DNA from: Candidatus Omnitrophota bacterium
GTDB taxonomy: Bacteria > Omnitrophota > Koll11 > Zapsychrales > Zapsychraceae
Length of the DNA: 14,077 bases
Direction of reading: 5' to 3'
NCBI GenBank assembly: GCA_023140095.1
Contig: JAGLMJ010000020.1
Location: 1 to 14,077 of the forward strand
Position 1 is the stretch's first letter. Each line of letters begins with the position of its first letter. Positions 6,603 to 14,047 of the stretch are shown here, in pieces. The notes under the pieces are model-generated. The model made no database searches. It was given only the letters and a program-made list of their open reading frames with translations, and had not been told where the DNA came from. A program made the translations under genes and the position numbers.

Positions 6603-6645
6603 CCCTGATGGTTTAGACGTGATGCAGGACCATCAGGGTTTTTTT
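6603..6645 (+). terminator. Strong intrinsic terminator
   Basis: A 10-bp perfect stem, CCCTGATGGT (6603-6612) with ACCATCAGGG (6629-6638), is followed by seven Ts (6639-6645). It begins 7 nt after the stop codon of the small membrane protein. It closes that unit and separates it from the rmuC promoter. Confidence 0.92.
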
Positions 6646-6686
6646 ATGTCCGGTAAAAAGAACTTAGTCCCTTCGAAGAAAAAAAT

Positions 6687-6715
6687 TTGCGTATATCCGC
6701 ATTTTTAGCTAGTAT
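6687..6715 (+). promoter_or_regulatory. Probable sigma-70-type promoter upstream of rmuC
   Basis: TTGCGT (6687-6692) and TAGTAT (6710-6715) have a 17-bp spacer, and an overlapping TATAAA lies at 6713-6718. It is downstream of the terminator and about 45 nt before the rmuC ATG, so a promoter is needed here. The -35 match is moderate. Confidence 0.5.
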
Positions 6716-6760
6716 AAAGGACAAAATCAATACAGGATTTCAAACTAAGAAGGTTCTCTC

Positions 6761-7978
6761 ATGTCTACTCTTATCATATCATTATTAGTTGTCAATACGA
6801 TTCTTCTCGCGTTGCTCCTGCTTCGTTATGCGCAAAGCGGTTTTGCTTCGATCAAGGACCAGTTTGGGTCTATTGAGAAAAATCAAGAAAGGACCGAGCG
6901 CATTGTCCGGGAAGATATTTCCAAAAACCGGGAAGAACTCAGGACAAGCCTCAGTTCATTCAGCGAAACAAATGAGAAAAAGCTGGAGAATGTAAGAGAA
7001 GTCGTTGAGCGCCAACTTCGCCTGCTCCAGGAGGATAACAGCCAGAAGCTGGAAAAAATGCGCGAAACAGTTGATGAGAAACTTCATTCAACGCTTGAAA
7101 AGCGCTTGGGAGAATCTTTTCAGGCAGTCAGCGAGCGGTTAGAGAAAGTTCATCAGGGTTTAGGCGAAATGCAGACGCTGGCTTCCGGTGTCGGCGACTT
7201 GAAGAAAGTTCTGACTAATGTCAAGACGCGCGGGACCTGGGGAGAAATTCAGCTCGGCAATCTGCTCGAACAGATCTTAACTTCCAATCAGTATGAAAGG
7301 AATATTCCCACTAAAAAGGGGAGCAATGACCCGGTTGAATTTGCCATTAAGCTGCCTGGGCGCGAGGGGGAAGAAGTTTATATTCCCATTGATGCGAAAT
7401 TTCCGAAAGAGGATTATGAGCGGCTTCTGCAGGCCCAGGACGAGGGAGATGTTTCTTCTGTAGAGGAATCGGGCAAAGCGATAGAAAGCCGGATCAAATT
7501 AGAAGCAAAGAAAATACGGGACAAATATATCGACCCGCCGCACACGACAGATTTTGCGATATTGTACCTTCCAATCGAGGGGCTTTATGCGGAGGTCCTT
7601 CGCCGTCCGGGGCTCTTTGACCAAGTGCAAAGGGAGTTTCGTGTGACTATTTCCGGCCCAACGACGATCACAGCTGTCTTGAACGCACTGCAAATGGGAT
7701 TCCGGACATTAGCTGTGGAAAAACGGGCCAGCGAGGTATGGATATTGTTAGGAGTTGTTAAGACGGAGTTCGGCAAATTCGGGACTATTCTAGAAAAAAC
7801 ACATGAGAAAATAAAGCAAGCCGGAGATAATATTGAGGCCGCCGCGCGCAAATCAAGGACTATTGAACGGAAATTGCGGAAGGTCGAAGAATTGCCTGCA
7901 ACCAAGGAAACAGTTTTGATCGAAAATAATGGCATTGATGGTATCCTCAACCCGAATGATGACGGCAGTGTCCAATAG
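6761..7978 (+). CDS. rmuC: RmuC-family DNA recombination protein
   Basis: A 405-residue protein with an N-terminal membrane anchor (about residues 4-21), a long heptad-rich coiled coil (about 30-145), then the conserved RmuC core. The core starts with VKTRGTWGEIQLGNLLEQIL and has IPIDAKFPKEDYERLL and FAILYLPIEGLYAEVL. The core belongs to the restriction-endonuclease-like fold; in E. coli, RmuC limits rearrangement at inverted repeats. Aspartate in PIDAKFP and nearby acidic and lysine residues are the likely active site. The length is within the family range. It starts a new transcription unit, and its end overlaps the YfiH-like gene. Confidence 0.92.
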   Translation: MSTLIISLLVVNTILLALLLLRYAQSGFASIKDQFGSIEKNQERTERIVREDISKNREELRTSLSSFSETNEKKLENVREVVERQLRLLQEDNSQKLEKMRETVDEKLHSTLEKRLGESFQAVSERLEKVHQGLGEMQTLASGVGDLKKVLTNVKTRGTWGEIQLGNLLEQILTSNQYERNIPTKKGSNDPVEFAIKLPGREGEEVYIPIDAKFPKEDYERLLQAQDEGDVSSVEESGKAIESRIKLEAKKIRDKYIDPPHTTDFAILYLPIEGLYAEVLRRPGLFDQVQREFRVTISGPTTITAVLNALQMGFRTLAVEKRASEVWILLGVVKTEFGKFGTILEKTHEKIKQAGDNIEAAARKSRTIERKLRKVEELPATKETVLIENNGIDGILNPNDDGSVQ

Positions 7979-8669
7979 TACTTTCCCCGCCAATATTATT
8001 GCATTCACCAGTGACCGGACAGTCGATTTCACTCTGAGCCAAAGTGAAAGCAGTTTTAATAATGCGCAAAGAGAGTTCCTATCCGGCCGGTTGAACTTTG
8101 TCTTACCGGAACCGGTCTCTATTGTTCAAGTTCATGGCCGCCGTGTCGTCACTGCCGACTCAGATTTTCTTCGCAAGAGATTCGTTTTAGAGGAAGCCGA
8201 TGGGGTGATCACGAAGATCCCTAATGTGGCGCTGAGTGTCCGCATGGCGGATTGTCTGCCCGTATTTATGCATGACCCGGTGCAAAAAGGTATCGGACTG
8301 ATCCATGTAGGGTGGCGGGGCGCGGAAAAAAATATCCTTCAGGAAGCTATAGAACAAATGAAAGCAGAATGGAAAACGGATCCGAAAACGATCAAGGCAT
8401 TTTTGGGACCGGCGATACGTTCCTGTTGCTATGAGGTAAACAGAGAATTTCAAGAATATTTCCCCGAAGATCTTACCGTCAACGACGGGCGGTATTATCT
8501 TGATTTGATACAGGCCTGCAGGAAAAAACTGATCGGCCTAGGCCTGCAGGATAAAAACATTATTGACTGTGGGATCTGCACATGCTGTGATAAGAATTAT
8601 TTTTCCTATCGCAGGGAGGGAAAAAGTGCCGGGCGGATGATATCCCTTATGATGTTAAAAGAAGGCTAA
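7956..8669 (+). CDS. YfiH/PgeF-family multicopper-like protein (peptidoglycan editing factor / purine nucleoside phosphorylase-like)
   Basis: The family is also known as laccase-domain or DUF152 proteins. Counting from this start, the metal ligands are H60 in VQVHGRR, C100 in RMADCLPVF and H117 in IHVGWRG. Further family motifs are GPAIRSCCYEV and DCGICTCCDKNYFSYRREG, followed by AGRMISL. E. coli YfiH removes wrongly incorporated L-Ser from UDP-MurNAc peptides, and relatives act on purine nucleosides; which applies here is unclear. The N-terminal HGFSTRxGG motif of many members is not evident. The frame is open from ATG 7929; 7956 (ATGATG) was chosen because it gives a shorter overlap (23 nt) with rmuC. 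Neither start has a clear Shine-Dalgarno, which fits translational coupling. Confidence 0.85.
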   Translation: MMTAVSNSTFPANIIAFTSDRTVDFTLSQSESSFNNAQREFLSGRLNFVLPEPVSIVQVHGRRVVTADSDFLRKRFVLEEADGVITKIPNVALSVRMADCLPVFMHDPVQKGIGLIHVGWRGAEKNILQEAIEQMKAEWKTDPKTIKAFLGPAIRSCCYEVNREFQEYFPEDLTVNDGRYYLDLIQACRKKLIGLGLQDKNIIDCGICTCCDKNYFSYRREGKSAGRMISLMMLKEG

Positions 8670-8697
8670 ATCAAGAAATAAATAAGGAGTCCTAAAA

Positions 8698-9012
8698 ATG
8701 TACATTATTGTTTTGATCACAGCAAAAAATATAAAGGAAGCCAACAGAATTGCGACTAAACTTGTGAAAGACAAATTGGTCGCTTGCGCGAATGTTGTTA
8801 AAGGTGTTCGGTCGATCTTTTGGTGGCAGAAAAAGATCGATACGGCCAATGAAGTTCTATTGATCTTAAAGGCAAAAAAGAGTTGTTTTAAAAGAATCGT
8901 CAAAACAGCAACATTGCTCCATAGTTATGAAGTCCCTGAGATTATCGCCTTGCCGATTATCGATGGCAATAGGGATTATTTAAAATGGATCGAAGAAAGC
9001 TGCTCTTCTTAA
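8698..9012 (+). CDS. cutA: CutA1 divalent-cation tolerance protein
   Basis: A 104-residue protein with the complete CutA1 pattern: the N-terminal strand YIIVLITAKNIKEANRIA, LVACANVVKGVRSIFWWQKKID, EVLLILKAKK, and HSYEVPEIIALPIIDGNRDYLKWI. CutA1 forms a PII-like trimer. It is linked to copper tolerance in E. coli, though its real molecular role is unsettled. The ATG is preceded by AAGGAG with a suitable spacer and lies 28 nt after the YfiH-like gene, so the two are probably co-transcribed. The stop codon is only 7 nt before the 5' splice site of the group II intron. Confidence 0.95.
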   Translation: MYIIVLITAKNIKEANRIATKLVKDKLVACANVVKGVRSIFWWQKKIDTANEVLLILKAKKSCFKRIVKTATLLHSYEVPEIIALPIIDGNRDYLKWIEESCSS

Positions 9013-9019
9013 AGTCATG

Positions 9020-9564
9020 GTGCGCCAAGTAAGCTTAATGTGTCTTCCAGGGTGAAAGTTCCTGTTAGGTAAGGTCTAGTCAACCAACCTATACCGAGTG
9101 TTGCAGCTGCCAGGAGGAATAGGACAAGACAGTGAGGATAAACAGCAGAGCCGACCTGATCTGTCACTGAACGAAGCAGTTGAAGCGTACACAGGGAATC
9201 ATGCAGACCGCAAGGGGAAATGCACTCCTCTGAAGCAATACAGCCTCGTAACAAGTAAAAGAGCAGTTGACGAGGGCGTCATACTGTCCGAAGTCAAAAC
9301 AAAGGCTCCGAAAAAAAAAGACGAGGAGCCGGAGGAACTGCCGGGGTCTAAGAGCGTGGTATGTATGGAGAGATATGTTAGGAACTTGGGAGACCCTAAA
9401 GCTCCTCACTAAGGTGGGGAAGGGAAAGCCAACGAAAGAAGGCGACCCGCAAGCGGAAGGGAGTCCGATCGACCCATAGTACTGTTAAAAAAACAGGAAG
9501 GGGACGACGAGGCTGCGAAGCTGTCAAAGGAAACATAGACCAGATAAGAAAGGCTGGAGAAACT
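9020..9564 (+). ncRNA. Group II intron ribozyme, domains I-III and start of IV
   Basis: These 545 nt before the maturase carry no convincing protein gene and several structured elements. One example is GGCTCC (9304-9309) with GGAGCC (9325-9330) around an A-rich loop. The GTGTTGCAG and AACAAG-type motifs in the first 250 nt are familiar from bacterial group II introns. Domain borders were not drawn because a covariance alignment would be required. Small ORFs on both strands here are accidental. Confidence 0.75.
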
Positions 9565-10842
9565 ATGCAAACCTCCCTGATGGGAATAGCGAAGAAGGCG
9601 AAGTCGGAGCCAAAGCATCAGTTCAGGAATTTGTTCGGAATACTGAACGAAGCAAACCTAAAATGGAGCATGCAGTTTTTGAAAAAGAGAGCAGCTCCAG
9701 GAGTCGACAATGTAGATTACGGAGAGTATGAGAAGAATCTCGTAGGAAACGTAAGAAACTTGGTAGGCCGGGTGAAGCGAGGCAGCTACAGAGCAAAACT
9801 GGTGCGCAGGAAATACATACCGAAGGGCAACGGAAAGAAGCGACCGTTAGGAATACCGACCGTTGAGGACAAACTTTTGCAAATGGCAGTAAAGCAGATA
9901 CTACAAGCGATCTATGAACAAGATTTTCTAAGTTGCAGTTACGGATATCGACCAAAGAAGGGGTCGTTAGACGCCGTAGGAGCCTTGACGCGAGGGCTGT
10001 GGTTTGGGAAATATGGATACGTAGTGGAAGCGGACATTAAAAGTTTCTATGACAATATAGATCACGAACTTCTGATCAGGATGTTGGAGAAGCGGATTGA
10101 TGACAGGCCATTCATAAGGTTGATCAAGAAATGGTTGAGAGCAGGAATATTGGAAGAAGACGGAAGAGTGATTCATCCAGAAACAGGAACACCGCAAGGA
10201 GGAGTTGTCTCCTCTATTTTAGCCAATATTTACTTGCACCATGCCTTAGATGTGTGGTTCAGAAAGACCAAGAAGAGACAGTATCGAGGAGAAACCAGAC
10301 TCATACGCTATGCAGACGACTTTGTAGTAGCTTTTCAGTACAAAGAAGAAGCCCAAGAGTTCCATAAAGAACTCGAAGAGCGTTTGAAAGAATTCGGACT
10401 AGAGGTAGCCGAAGAGAAAACAAGAGTATTGCGATTCAGCAAGGACGACAAGCAAGGAAGCAGTACGTTCGATTTTCTCGGGTTTGAATTTCGGTGGATA
10501 ACGAACAAAGAGGGAAAAGATGTCATAACACGGCGGACATCCCGAAAGAAATTCAGAGCAGCAGTGGCACGCTTCAAAGACTGGATTAAACGCAGTAGGA
10601 GCTTTAGACTAGGATTGCTGATGAAGACACTGAAGGCTAAGTACCGAGGACATGGTAACTACTACGGTGTTATTGGAAACAGCGAAAGTCTAAACGACTA
10701 CTACCGGCAAACGCAGAAGCTTCTGTTCAAATGGCTGAACAGACGAAGTCAGAGGTTAGGGTATGATTGGAATGGTTTTAACCAGATGCTTAAAAGTTTT
10801 GGGATAGAAGGGCCCCGCATTGTGGAGAAAAGAAATGTATAA
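9565..10842 (+). CDS. ltrA: Group II intron-encoded reverse transcriptase/maturase without endonuclease domain
   Basis: A 425-residue protein translated from domain IV, with GGAG at 9556-9559 five nt before the ATG. RT blocks are in order: APGVDNVDY (44-52), YIPKGNGKKRPLGIPTVEDK (84-103), SYGYRP (125-130), the first catalytic aspartate D157 in VVEADIKSFY, GTPQGGVVSSILANIYLH (208-225), YADD (249-252) and FDFLGFEFRW (302-311). The maturase X domain follows, with RFKDWIKRSR, RGHGNYYGVIGNSESLNDYY (361-380) and the end motif FKWLNRRSQRLGYDWNGFNQML. No HNH (CxxC...) endonuclease follows, so second-strand priming probably uses nascent strands at replication forks. All catalytic residues are present and the frame is intact, so the protein looks functional. 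It serves splicing and retromobility of its host intron. Confidence 0.95.
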   Translation: MQTSLMGIAKKAKSEPKHQFRNLFGILNEANLKWSMQFLKKRAAPGVDNVDYGEYEKNLVGNVRNLVGRVKRGSYRAKLVRRKYIPKGNGKKRPLGIPTVEDKLLQMAVKQILQAIYEQDFLSCSYGYRPKKGSLDAVGALTRGLWFGKYGYVVEADIKSFYDNIDHELLIRMLEKRIDDRPFIRLIKKWLRAGILEEDGRVIHPETGTPQGGVVSSILANIYLHHALDVWFRKTKKRQYRGETRLIRYADDFVVAFQYKEEAQEFHKELEERLKEFGLEVAEEKTRVLRFSKDDKQGSSTFDFLGFEFRWITNKEGKDVITRRTSRKKFRAAVARFKDWIKRSRSFRLGLLMKTLKAKYRGHGNYYGVIGNSESLNDYYRQTQKLLFKWLNRRSQRLGYDWNGFNQMLKSFGIEGPRIVEKRNV

Positions 10843-10891
10843 TCCTATGGAAACTCAGGCAGGAGTCTGTGCAAAAGCGAGCAGTCACGAA

Positions 10892-10964
10892 GAGCCCGGT
10901 GCGGGAAAACTGCACGCCGGGATCTGTGAGGGGGACGCTGGGCAACCGGAGGACCTACCTTAAT
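10892..10964 (+). ncRNA. Group II intron domains V and VI
   Basis: Domain V spans about 10892-10924. GAGCCCGGT pairs with GCCGGGATC, the two-base bulge is A10914-C10915, and the tip is GCGG/CTGC closed by a GAAAA loop. The catalytic AGC triad is A10893-G10894-C10895. G10894 faces A10922 instead of the usual U, and the domain is 33 rather than 34 nt. Domain VI follows: the tip CTGG-GCAA-CCGG (10938-10949) is a GNRA hairpin, and the lower stem uses AGGGGG with CCTACCTT, leaving A10957 bulged as branch point. Confidence 0.75.
10948..10952 (+). promoter_or_regulatory. Shine-Dalgarno inside intron domain VI, before ATG 10963
   Basis: GGAGG lies 10 nt before ATG 10963 and 16 nt before ATG 10969. 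The first A and T of the 10963 codon are the last two intron bases. This site therefore exists only in unspliced RNA or when transcription starts within the intron. Confidence 0.5.
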
Positions 10965-11778
10965 GAGAATGAAAATATTTATAATCGCGGCCTGCATCCT
11001 TTTTTCTCCTGTCTCTGTACGGGCGGCCGAAATGTATACGCTTGAGACGATCAGGCGTGTTATAAGCGGCGATGTGTTTAAGCTTGAGAGTGGCAAGAAA
11101 GTCCGTTTGATCGGCGTGGATGCTCCGGAAGACGAACCCAATAGAAAAGCGAAAGAGGATAGTAAGCGGACGGGACAGGATCTTAACGCGATCATTAAAA
11201 TGGGAAAAACGACAACCCAATGGGTCAAAAGCCGTCTGGAGGGAAAGAAAATATTCTTGAAATACGATAAAAAGCGCAAAGGTGACCGCAGAGAAGAATT
11301 GGTATATGCTTATCTTTTCGATGTATCGACTTTTTATGGCGGAATAGTCGTACGGGAGCGTTTTGAAGACGTGCAATTCGACTGGTGGGAGGTGCCTGAG
11401 CGGGGACGGTATGTTTTTATCAATGCGACGATCATCAAAGGAGGCTACGCGACGCCGGTGAGGAATCTTCCGAACGTGAAATATGCGGATTTCTTCGAGA
11501 AAGTATATCGGGAAGGCAAAGAGAATTCCGAGGGGCTTTGGAATGTTGACTTTTTCGAAAGTCCCTGCACAAAAGAAGGGGAAAAGATAGGGGATTGCGC
11601 CGGATGTATTGTCAGATGCTGTAAAGGCTCCATGCCGATGTTTGATCAAGTTGTTGACGGTAAATGCCAAAAACTTTCCACGCCGGGTTCAGGCGGCTTT
11701 TGCAGCAATTGCGGCAATAACATTTGTGAATCAGATCAACTTGAAGACTCTTGCAACTGTCCCGAGGATTGCAAATAA
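10963..11778 (+). CDS. Secreted SNase-like (thermonuclease fold) protein with cysteine-rich C-terminal tail
   Basis: From ATG 10963 it has 271 residues; from ATG 10969, probably the original start, 269. Numbering here uses 10969. A signal peptide (MKIFIIAAC...SVRA, cleavage likely after A19) is followed by an SNase-like domain: SGD (33-35), VRLIGVDAPE (45-54) with the catalytic Arg and Glu equivalents R46 and E54, and NATIIKGGYATP (152-163), ending in GLW. About 25 extra residues (123-148) interrupt the domain. At the R87-equivalent position the sequence is DRREELVY, where an arginine is not clearly aligned. The tail (200-269) has 12 cysteines and ends CGNNICESD...NCPEDC, a Cys-rich motif seen in secreted or surface proteins. 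It probably degrades extracellular or periplasmic nucleic acid, but activity is uncertain. Confidence 0.82.
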   Translation: MRMKIFIIAACILFSPVSVRAAEMYTLETIRRVISGDVFKLESGKKVRLIGVDAPEDEPNRKAKEDSKRTGQDLNAIIKMGKTTTQWVKSRLEGKKIFLKYDKKRKGDRREELVYAYLFDVSTFYGGIVVRERFEDVQFDWWEVPERGRYVFINATIIKGGYATPVRNLPNVKYADFFEKVYREGKENSEGLWNVDFFESPCTKEGEKIGDCAGCIVRCCKGSMPMFDQVVDGKCQKLSTPGSGGFCSNCGNNICESDQLEDSCNCPEDCK

Positions 11779-11859
11779 AGAATAAAAAGAAATTTCAGGA
11801 ATAAGGTCCGGTGTCGTTAGGGCTTGCCCAAAATACCATTTAAGTTCTCTCCTAAAATA

Positions 11860-13068
11860 ATGAAAAAATCCCTCTTTTGGCTACTGCTGATCGCAATATT
11901 ATTATGCAGTATTGAACTGTTATCCTGGTTTGCTATACGATATCTAAAGAACGCAGAGCAAAGAACATATGCGCCTTTGGTCGATTACAGCATTTCGGAA
12001 GAACACAGGCAAACGGTTATTAAGCTGGTAAATGATGAATTCGAATATAGTCGTTTTGATCCCGACCTAGGCCGGACGATAAAGGCAAATGGAAAAAAAG
12101 GTCTTTATCAAGCGAACAGCCAAAAGATACGCTCGGATCGTGAATATCTTAAGAAGTCTGACGCGGGCGTATTGCGCATTGCTGCTTTTGGCGATTCGTT
12201 TACGCATGGCGATGAAGTGGCTAATCCCGAAACGTGGGCCGCGCAGATGGAGGCGTCTTACGCACAATTGGAAGTGCTGAATTTCGGCGTTCCGGGTTAC
12301 GGGCTCGACCAGGCTTATCTGCGATATCTCAAAGAAGGGGTGCATTTTTCTCCTGATATCGTTCTCATTGGATTGACATTGCCTATGCTTGCCCGCTCTG
12401 TCAGCGTTTATAATCCCTTTAGGATCAGTGGAACGAGTGATCAATTGGCCAAACCCCGGTTTATCATTGAAGGCGGTAAGCTGAAGCTGATCTCAAACCC
12501 TTTTCAAACTTTGAAGGATTATGAAAGGCTTTTGAGCGGCGAGCATGATTTTGAAAAAACAAAAAAATATGATCTCTATTACCGGCGTTTATATCTGAGA
12601 TCATTTTGGGATATTTTTGCTTCAGTCCGGGTATTTAAAATGTTCAGGCAAAAGGCTGTTGAGGCCAGCATCGTCAGCCGTAAATATGTTTTAGGTGGAT
12701 TAAATTCCGATACGGAGGCTTTTAAGGTCACGACAAGGATCTGCAAGCGGTTTTACCAAGACGTTCTTGACCGGGGAGCGGTGCCCATTGTTGTGATCCT
12801 GCCTGATGGAATAAATATTTTATCGAGACTCAAATATAAAAAAGAGCAAATGAAGCCGCTTATTTTATATCTAGAGGCGAACGACCTGAACCATATTCAC
12901 TTGATGGATACTTTTAGTGATATCGAGAAAGATAAGCTAAAAGAATATTTTGCGCCGAAGAAGCATTATTCGGCGAAAGGTAATAAACTTTGCGCTGAAA
13001 AAATCCTGGAATATCTTATGATTAAAGGGTATATTAACGGGGATTCTGCCGCAGGAGCGCTGCCTTAA
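11860..13068 (+). CDS. Membrane-anchored SGNH/GDSL-like hydrolase
   Basis: The frame is open from TTG 11824, but ATG 11860 gives a standard signal anchor (MKK plus about 20 hydrophobic residues, SLFWLLLIAILLCSIELLSW) and is preferred; no strong Shine-Dalgarno helps either choice. Counting from ATG 11860, block I is FGDSFTHGDEV with nucleophile S113, block II NFGVPGYGLDQAYLRY (141-156), and a C-terminal histidine H369 in KKHYSAKGN. The usual Asp three residues before the histidine is P366, and no obvious Asn block III is seen, so the active site may be atypical. Such anchored SGNH proteins often act on O-acyl groups of exported polysaccharides or on the cell wall. The substrate here is unknown. 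It is the gene after the secreted nuclease, with an 81-nt gap. Confidence 0.8.
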   Translation: MKKSLFWLLLIAILLCSIELLSWFAIRYLKNAEQRTYAPLVDYSISEEHRQTVIKLVNDEFEYSRFDPDLGRTIKANGKKGLYQANSQKIRSDREYLKKSDAGVLRIAAFGDSFTHGDEVANPETWAAQMEASYAQLEVLNFGVPGYGLDQAYLRYLKEGVHFSPDIVLIGLTLPMLARSVSVYNPFRISGTSDQLAKPRFIIEGGKLKLISNPFQTLKDYERLLSGEHDFEKTKKYDLYYRRLYLRSFWDIFASVRVFKMFRQKAVEASIVSRKYVLGGLNSDTEAFKVTTRICKRFYQDVLDRGAVPIVVILPDGINILSRLKYKKEQMKPLILYLEANDLNHIHLMDTFSDIEKDKLKEYFAPKKHYSAKGNKLCAEKILEYLMIKGYINGDSAAGALP

Positions 13069-13090
13069 GATCTAGAGATGGAGATAATGG

Positions 13091-14047
13091 ATGGATATCT
13101 TATATAACAAAATTTTCTTGGAGCATGATACGGGAATGCATCCGGAGAATAATAAGCGCCTTCTGGCTTGCGGTGACTTGCCCGAGACAGAGATTGAGAG
13201 CGGGGAGAAATATCTTGAACTCATCCATGATCCTGCGTATATTGCGCAGATCAAGGAGATCTGCAAGACGGGCGGACACCTAGACCCGGACACCGTCGTA
13301 TCAAAGAAAAGTTACGAAGCGGCCATTTACGCAGTCGGGGCGACGGTGATGGCATCACAAAATAATGATTTCGCGCTTGCCCGTCCGCCGGGTCATCATG
13401 CGCATCCTTCCCGTGCCAGCGGTTTCTGTGTTTTCAATAATGTGGCGATCGCAGCGCAAAGATTGGCTAATGAAGGCAAGAAGGTCTTGATCTTTGATTT
13501 CGACGGGCACCTCGGCGACGGGACGGAAAAGATCTTCTATGAATCTGACAAAGTGCTCTATTGGTCCTTGCATCAGTACCCGGCCTTTCCCGGCTGGGGA
13601 AGCGAGGATGAGATCGGAAAGGGAAAAGGGGAAGGGTTTTCGATCAACGTCCCCCTGCCTCCCGGTACCGGCGACGATCTTTTCTGGAAGGCCATTGATT
13701 CGGTTTTTCCCGTTATCAAACAATTCGCGCCGGATGCTGTGGCTGTGTCTGCGGGATTCGATGCGCATCATTCCGACCTGCTTCTCAACATGCGTTTAAG
13801 TACAACAACATATTACCGTCTCGGGAAAATGCTTCGTGATGAATTTAAAGGTGTTTTCGCGACTCTCGAAGGAGGCTATAACATCGATTATTTGCCCCGT
13901 TGTATCAATAATTTTATTAACGGTTTTAATGGTGACAAAATAGATCTTGAGGATGATCTTACCGACTCAACGATCCAGATCGCCGATGAATTTGAAATGA
14001 GAATGAGCTCACTTATTAAAAATCTCTCACCATTTTGGAAGATATAA
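13091..14047 (+). CDS. Histone deacetylase superfamily (acetoin utilisation/AphA-type) amidohydrolase
   Basis: A 318-residue zinc-dependent deacetylase. It shows RPPGHHA with the paired histidines H102/H103, FDFDGHLGDGT with zinc ligands D138 and H140, SAGFDAHHSD with zinc ligand D224, and LEGGYN with the transition-state tyrosine Y263. In most family members the D-x-H motif continues with a second histidine (DxHH); here it is Leu (L141). Bacterial members deacetylate polyamines, acetoin-pathway proteins or other acetyl amides; the substrate here is undetermined. GGAG at 13080-13083 precedes the ATG at 13091. The gene begins 22 nt after the SGNH gene, so they may share a transcript. The last 30 bases of the window show no feature. 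Confidence 0.92.
   Translation: MDILYNKIFLEHDTGMHPENNKRLLACGDLPETEIESGEKYLELIHDPAYIAQIKEICKTGGHLDPDTVVSKKSYEAAIYAVGATVMASQNNDFALARPPGHHAHPSRASGFCVFNNVAIAAQRLANEGKKVLIFDFDGHLGDGTEKIFYESDKVLYWSLHQYPAFPGWGSEDEIGKGKGEGFSINVPLPPGTGDDLFWKAIDSVFPVIKQFAPDAVAVSAGFDAHHSDLLLNMRLSTTTYYRLGKMLRDEFKGVFATLEGGYNIDYLPRCINNFINGFNGDKIDLEDDLTDSTIQIADEFEMRMSSLIKNLSPFWKI

Larger units (their letters stand above)
9020..10964 (+). mobile_element. Full-length group II intron with reverse transcriptase
   Basis: The 5' end GTGCGCC at 9020 matches the group II consensus GUGYG. The 3' part has a domain V with the AGC triad (10893-10895), a domain VI hairpin with a bulged branch-point A at 10957, and the terminal AT at 10963-10964 (consensus AY), 7 nt after the branch point. 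The maturase frame (9565-10842) sits in domain IV. Deleting 9020-10964 brings the cutA stop to 11 nt from the nuclease ATG at 10969, an ordinary operon spacing that supports the boundaries. The insert is purine-rich and its maturase uses many AGA/AGG arginine codons, unlike the CGN-rich neighbours, suggesting transfer. Exon-binding sites were not securely located, so the structural class is left open. Confidence 0.88.

Noticed and set aside
8992..9019. Insertion after a terminator hairpin, as in class IIC introns
   Set aside because: Only a weak 5-bp GAAGA/TCTTC stem inside the cutA end is present, with no convincing terminator before the insertion point.
9015..9618. Several 69-104-residue frames on both strands
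   Set aside because: They lie in the ribozyme part of the group II intron (one - strand frame also runs into the maturase start) and have no coding character.
10969..10998. IAAC at the N-terminus of the nuclease read as a lipobox
   Set aside because: The cysteine is at residue 9, too early for a lipoprotein signal; the hydrophobic stretch continues to a normal signal peptidase I site.
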